DNA from: Marmoricola sp.
GTDB taxonomy: Bacteria; Actinomycetota; Actinomycetes; Propionibacteriales; Nocardioidaceae
Assembly (NCBI GenBank): GCA_030151765.1
Contig: JASLCW010000003.1
Span: forward strand, 1 to 5,734
Direction: 5' to 3'
Length of the DNA stretch: 5,734 nucleotides
Below the pieces are notes generated by a model. The model had not been told where the DNA came from and made no database searches. It saw only the letters and a program-made list of their open reading frames with translations. Position 1 is the stretch's first letter. Each line of letters begins with the position of its first letter. Position numbers and translations under genes: made by a program. Of this stretch, positions 5,703-5,734 are shown piece after piece.

Positions 5703-5734
5703 ACCGGCCTCTCCGCTGACGCGGAGAGGCCGGT
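5703..5734. terminator. Perfect 14-bp stem-loop with TGAC loop at the right edge, possible terminator
   Basis: ACCGGCCTCTCCGC (5703-5716) pairs exactly with 5721-5734 around TGAC. The loop and the GC/GC closing bases are the same as in the hairpin at 5628-5657, although the arms differ. It ends at the last base of the window, so the stem may be longer and any T tract to the right cannot be seen. It probably ends a transcript of a gene beyond the edge, or belongs to a bidirectional terminator cluster. Confidence 0.5.

Larger units (their letters stand above)
5399..5734. other. Intergenic region with phased repeats and stem-loops, no convincing gene
   Basis: This 336-base stretch has no coding region I can support on either strand. 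From left to right it holds a candidate -10 for the quinone oxidoreductase, three copies of a 14-bp sequence at a 32-bp period, a plain stretch from about 5500 to 5560, and then four stem-loops packed into 172 bases up to the right edge. Short open frames exist (a 52-codon one at 5505-5663 on the plus strand, and a 24-codon tail at 5660-5734 on the minus strand), but they run through the perfect inverted repeats. The next gene to the right is not visible. Confidence 0.7.

Noticed and set aside
5660..5734. A possible C-terminal coding tail on the minus strand entering from the right edge (24 codons to TAA, or another frame ending FAKKA and TGA)
   Set aside because: Both frames pass through a perfect 14-bp stem-loop and neither tail is recognisable. 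Flanking sequence would settle it.

Overview
The window is high-GC DNA with dense genes, few intergenic bases, GTG/TTG starts and apparent leaderless promoters. The gene content includes a DesA3/Rv3230c-type desaturase system and secreted S1-like proteases. Together these point to an actinomycete. Nocardioidaceae or a relative is a guess; no taxonomic marker gene is present.

Left part (1-2105): an acyl-CoA desaturation module. On the minus strand, a three-domain ferredoxin reductase-like electron donor (240-1334) is followed 21 bases later by the start of a membrane fatty acid desaturase (218 to the left edge). Diverging from them is a TetR-family regulator (1482-2105) that resembles DesT. 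The order regulator / reductase / desaturase matches the desT-desC-desB locus of Pseudomonas. The reductase-desaturase pair also matches Rv3230c-desA3 of Mycobacterium. The 147-base divergent intergenic region carries two similar 16-bp palindromes, one about 26 bases from each start codon. They are good candidates for the regulator's operators.

Middle and right (2113-5398): four genes all on the minus strand, read from right to left. They are a zinc-free medium-chain quinone oxidoreductase-like enzyme, a short-chain dehydrogenase starting with TTG, and two tandem paralogous secreted trypsin-fold serine proteases separated by 2 bases. The two reductases may share a transcript with the proteases, but no functional link between the pairs is evident.

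Right edge (5399-5734): no convincing gene. It holds a candidate leaderless promoter for the quinone oxidoreductase and three copies of a 14-bp sequence at an exact 32-bp period just upstream of it. Beyond these lies a cluster of four stem-loops (one a perfect 18-bp inverted repeat, two with the same TGAC loop), probably terminators or repeat elements between transcription units.

I see no clearly new biological system. The most informative signals are the paired operators of the desaturase locus, the 32-bp phased repeats and the hairpin cluster.
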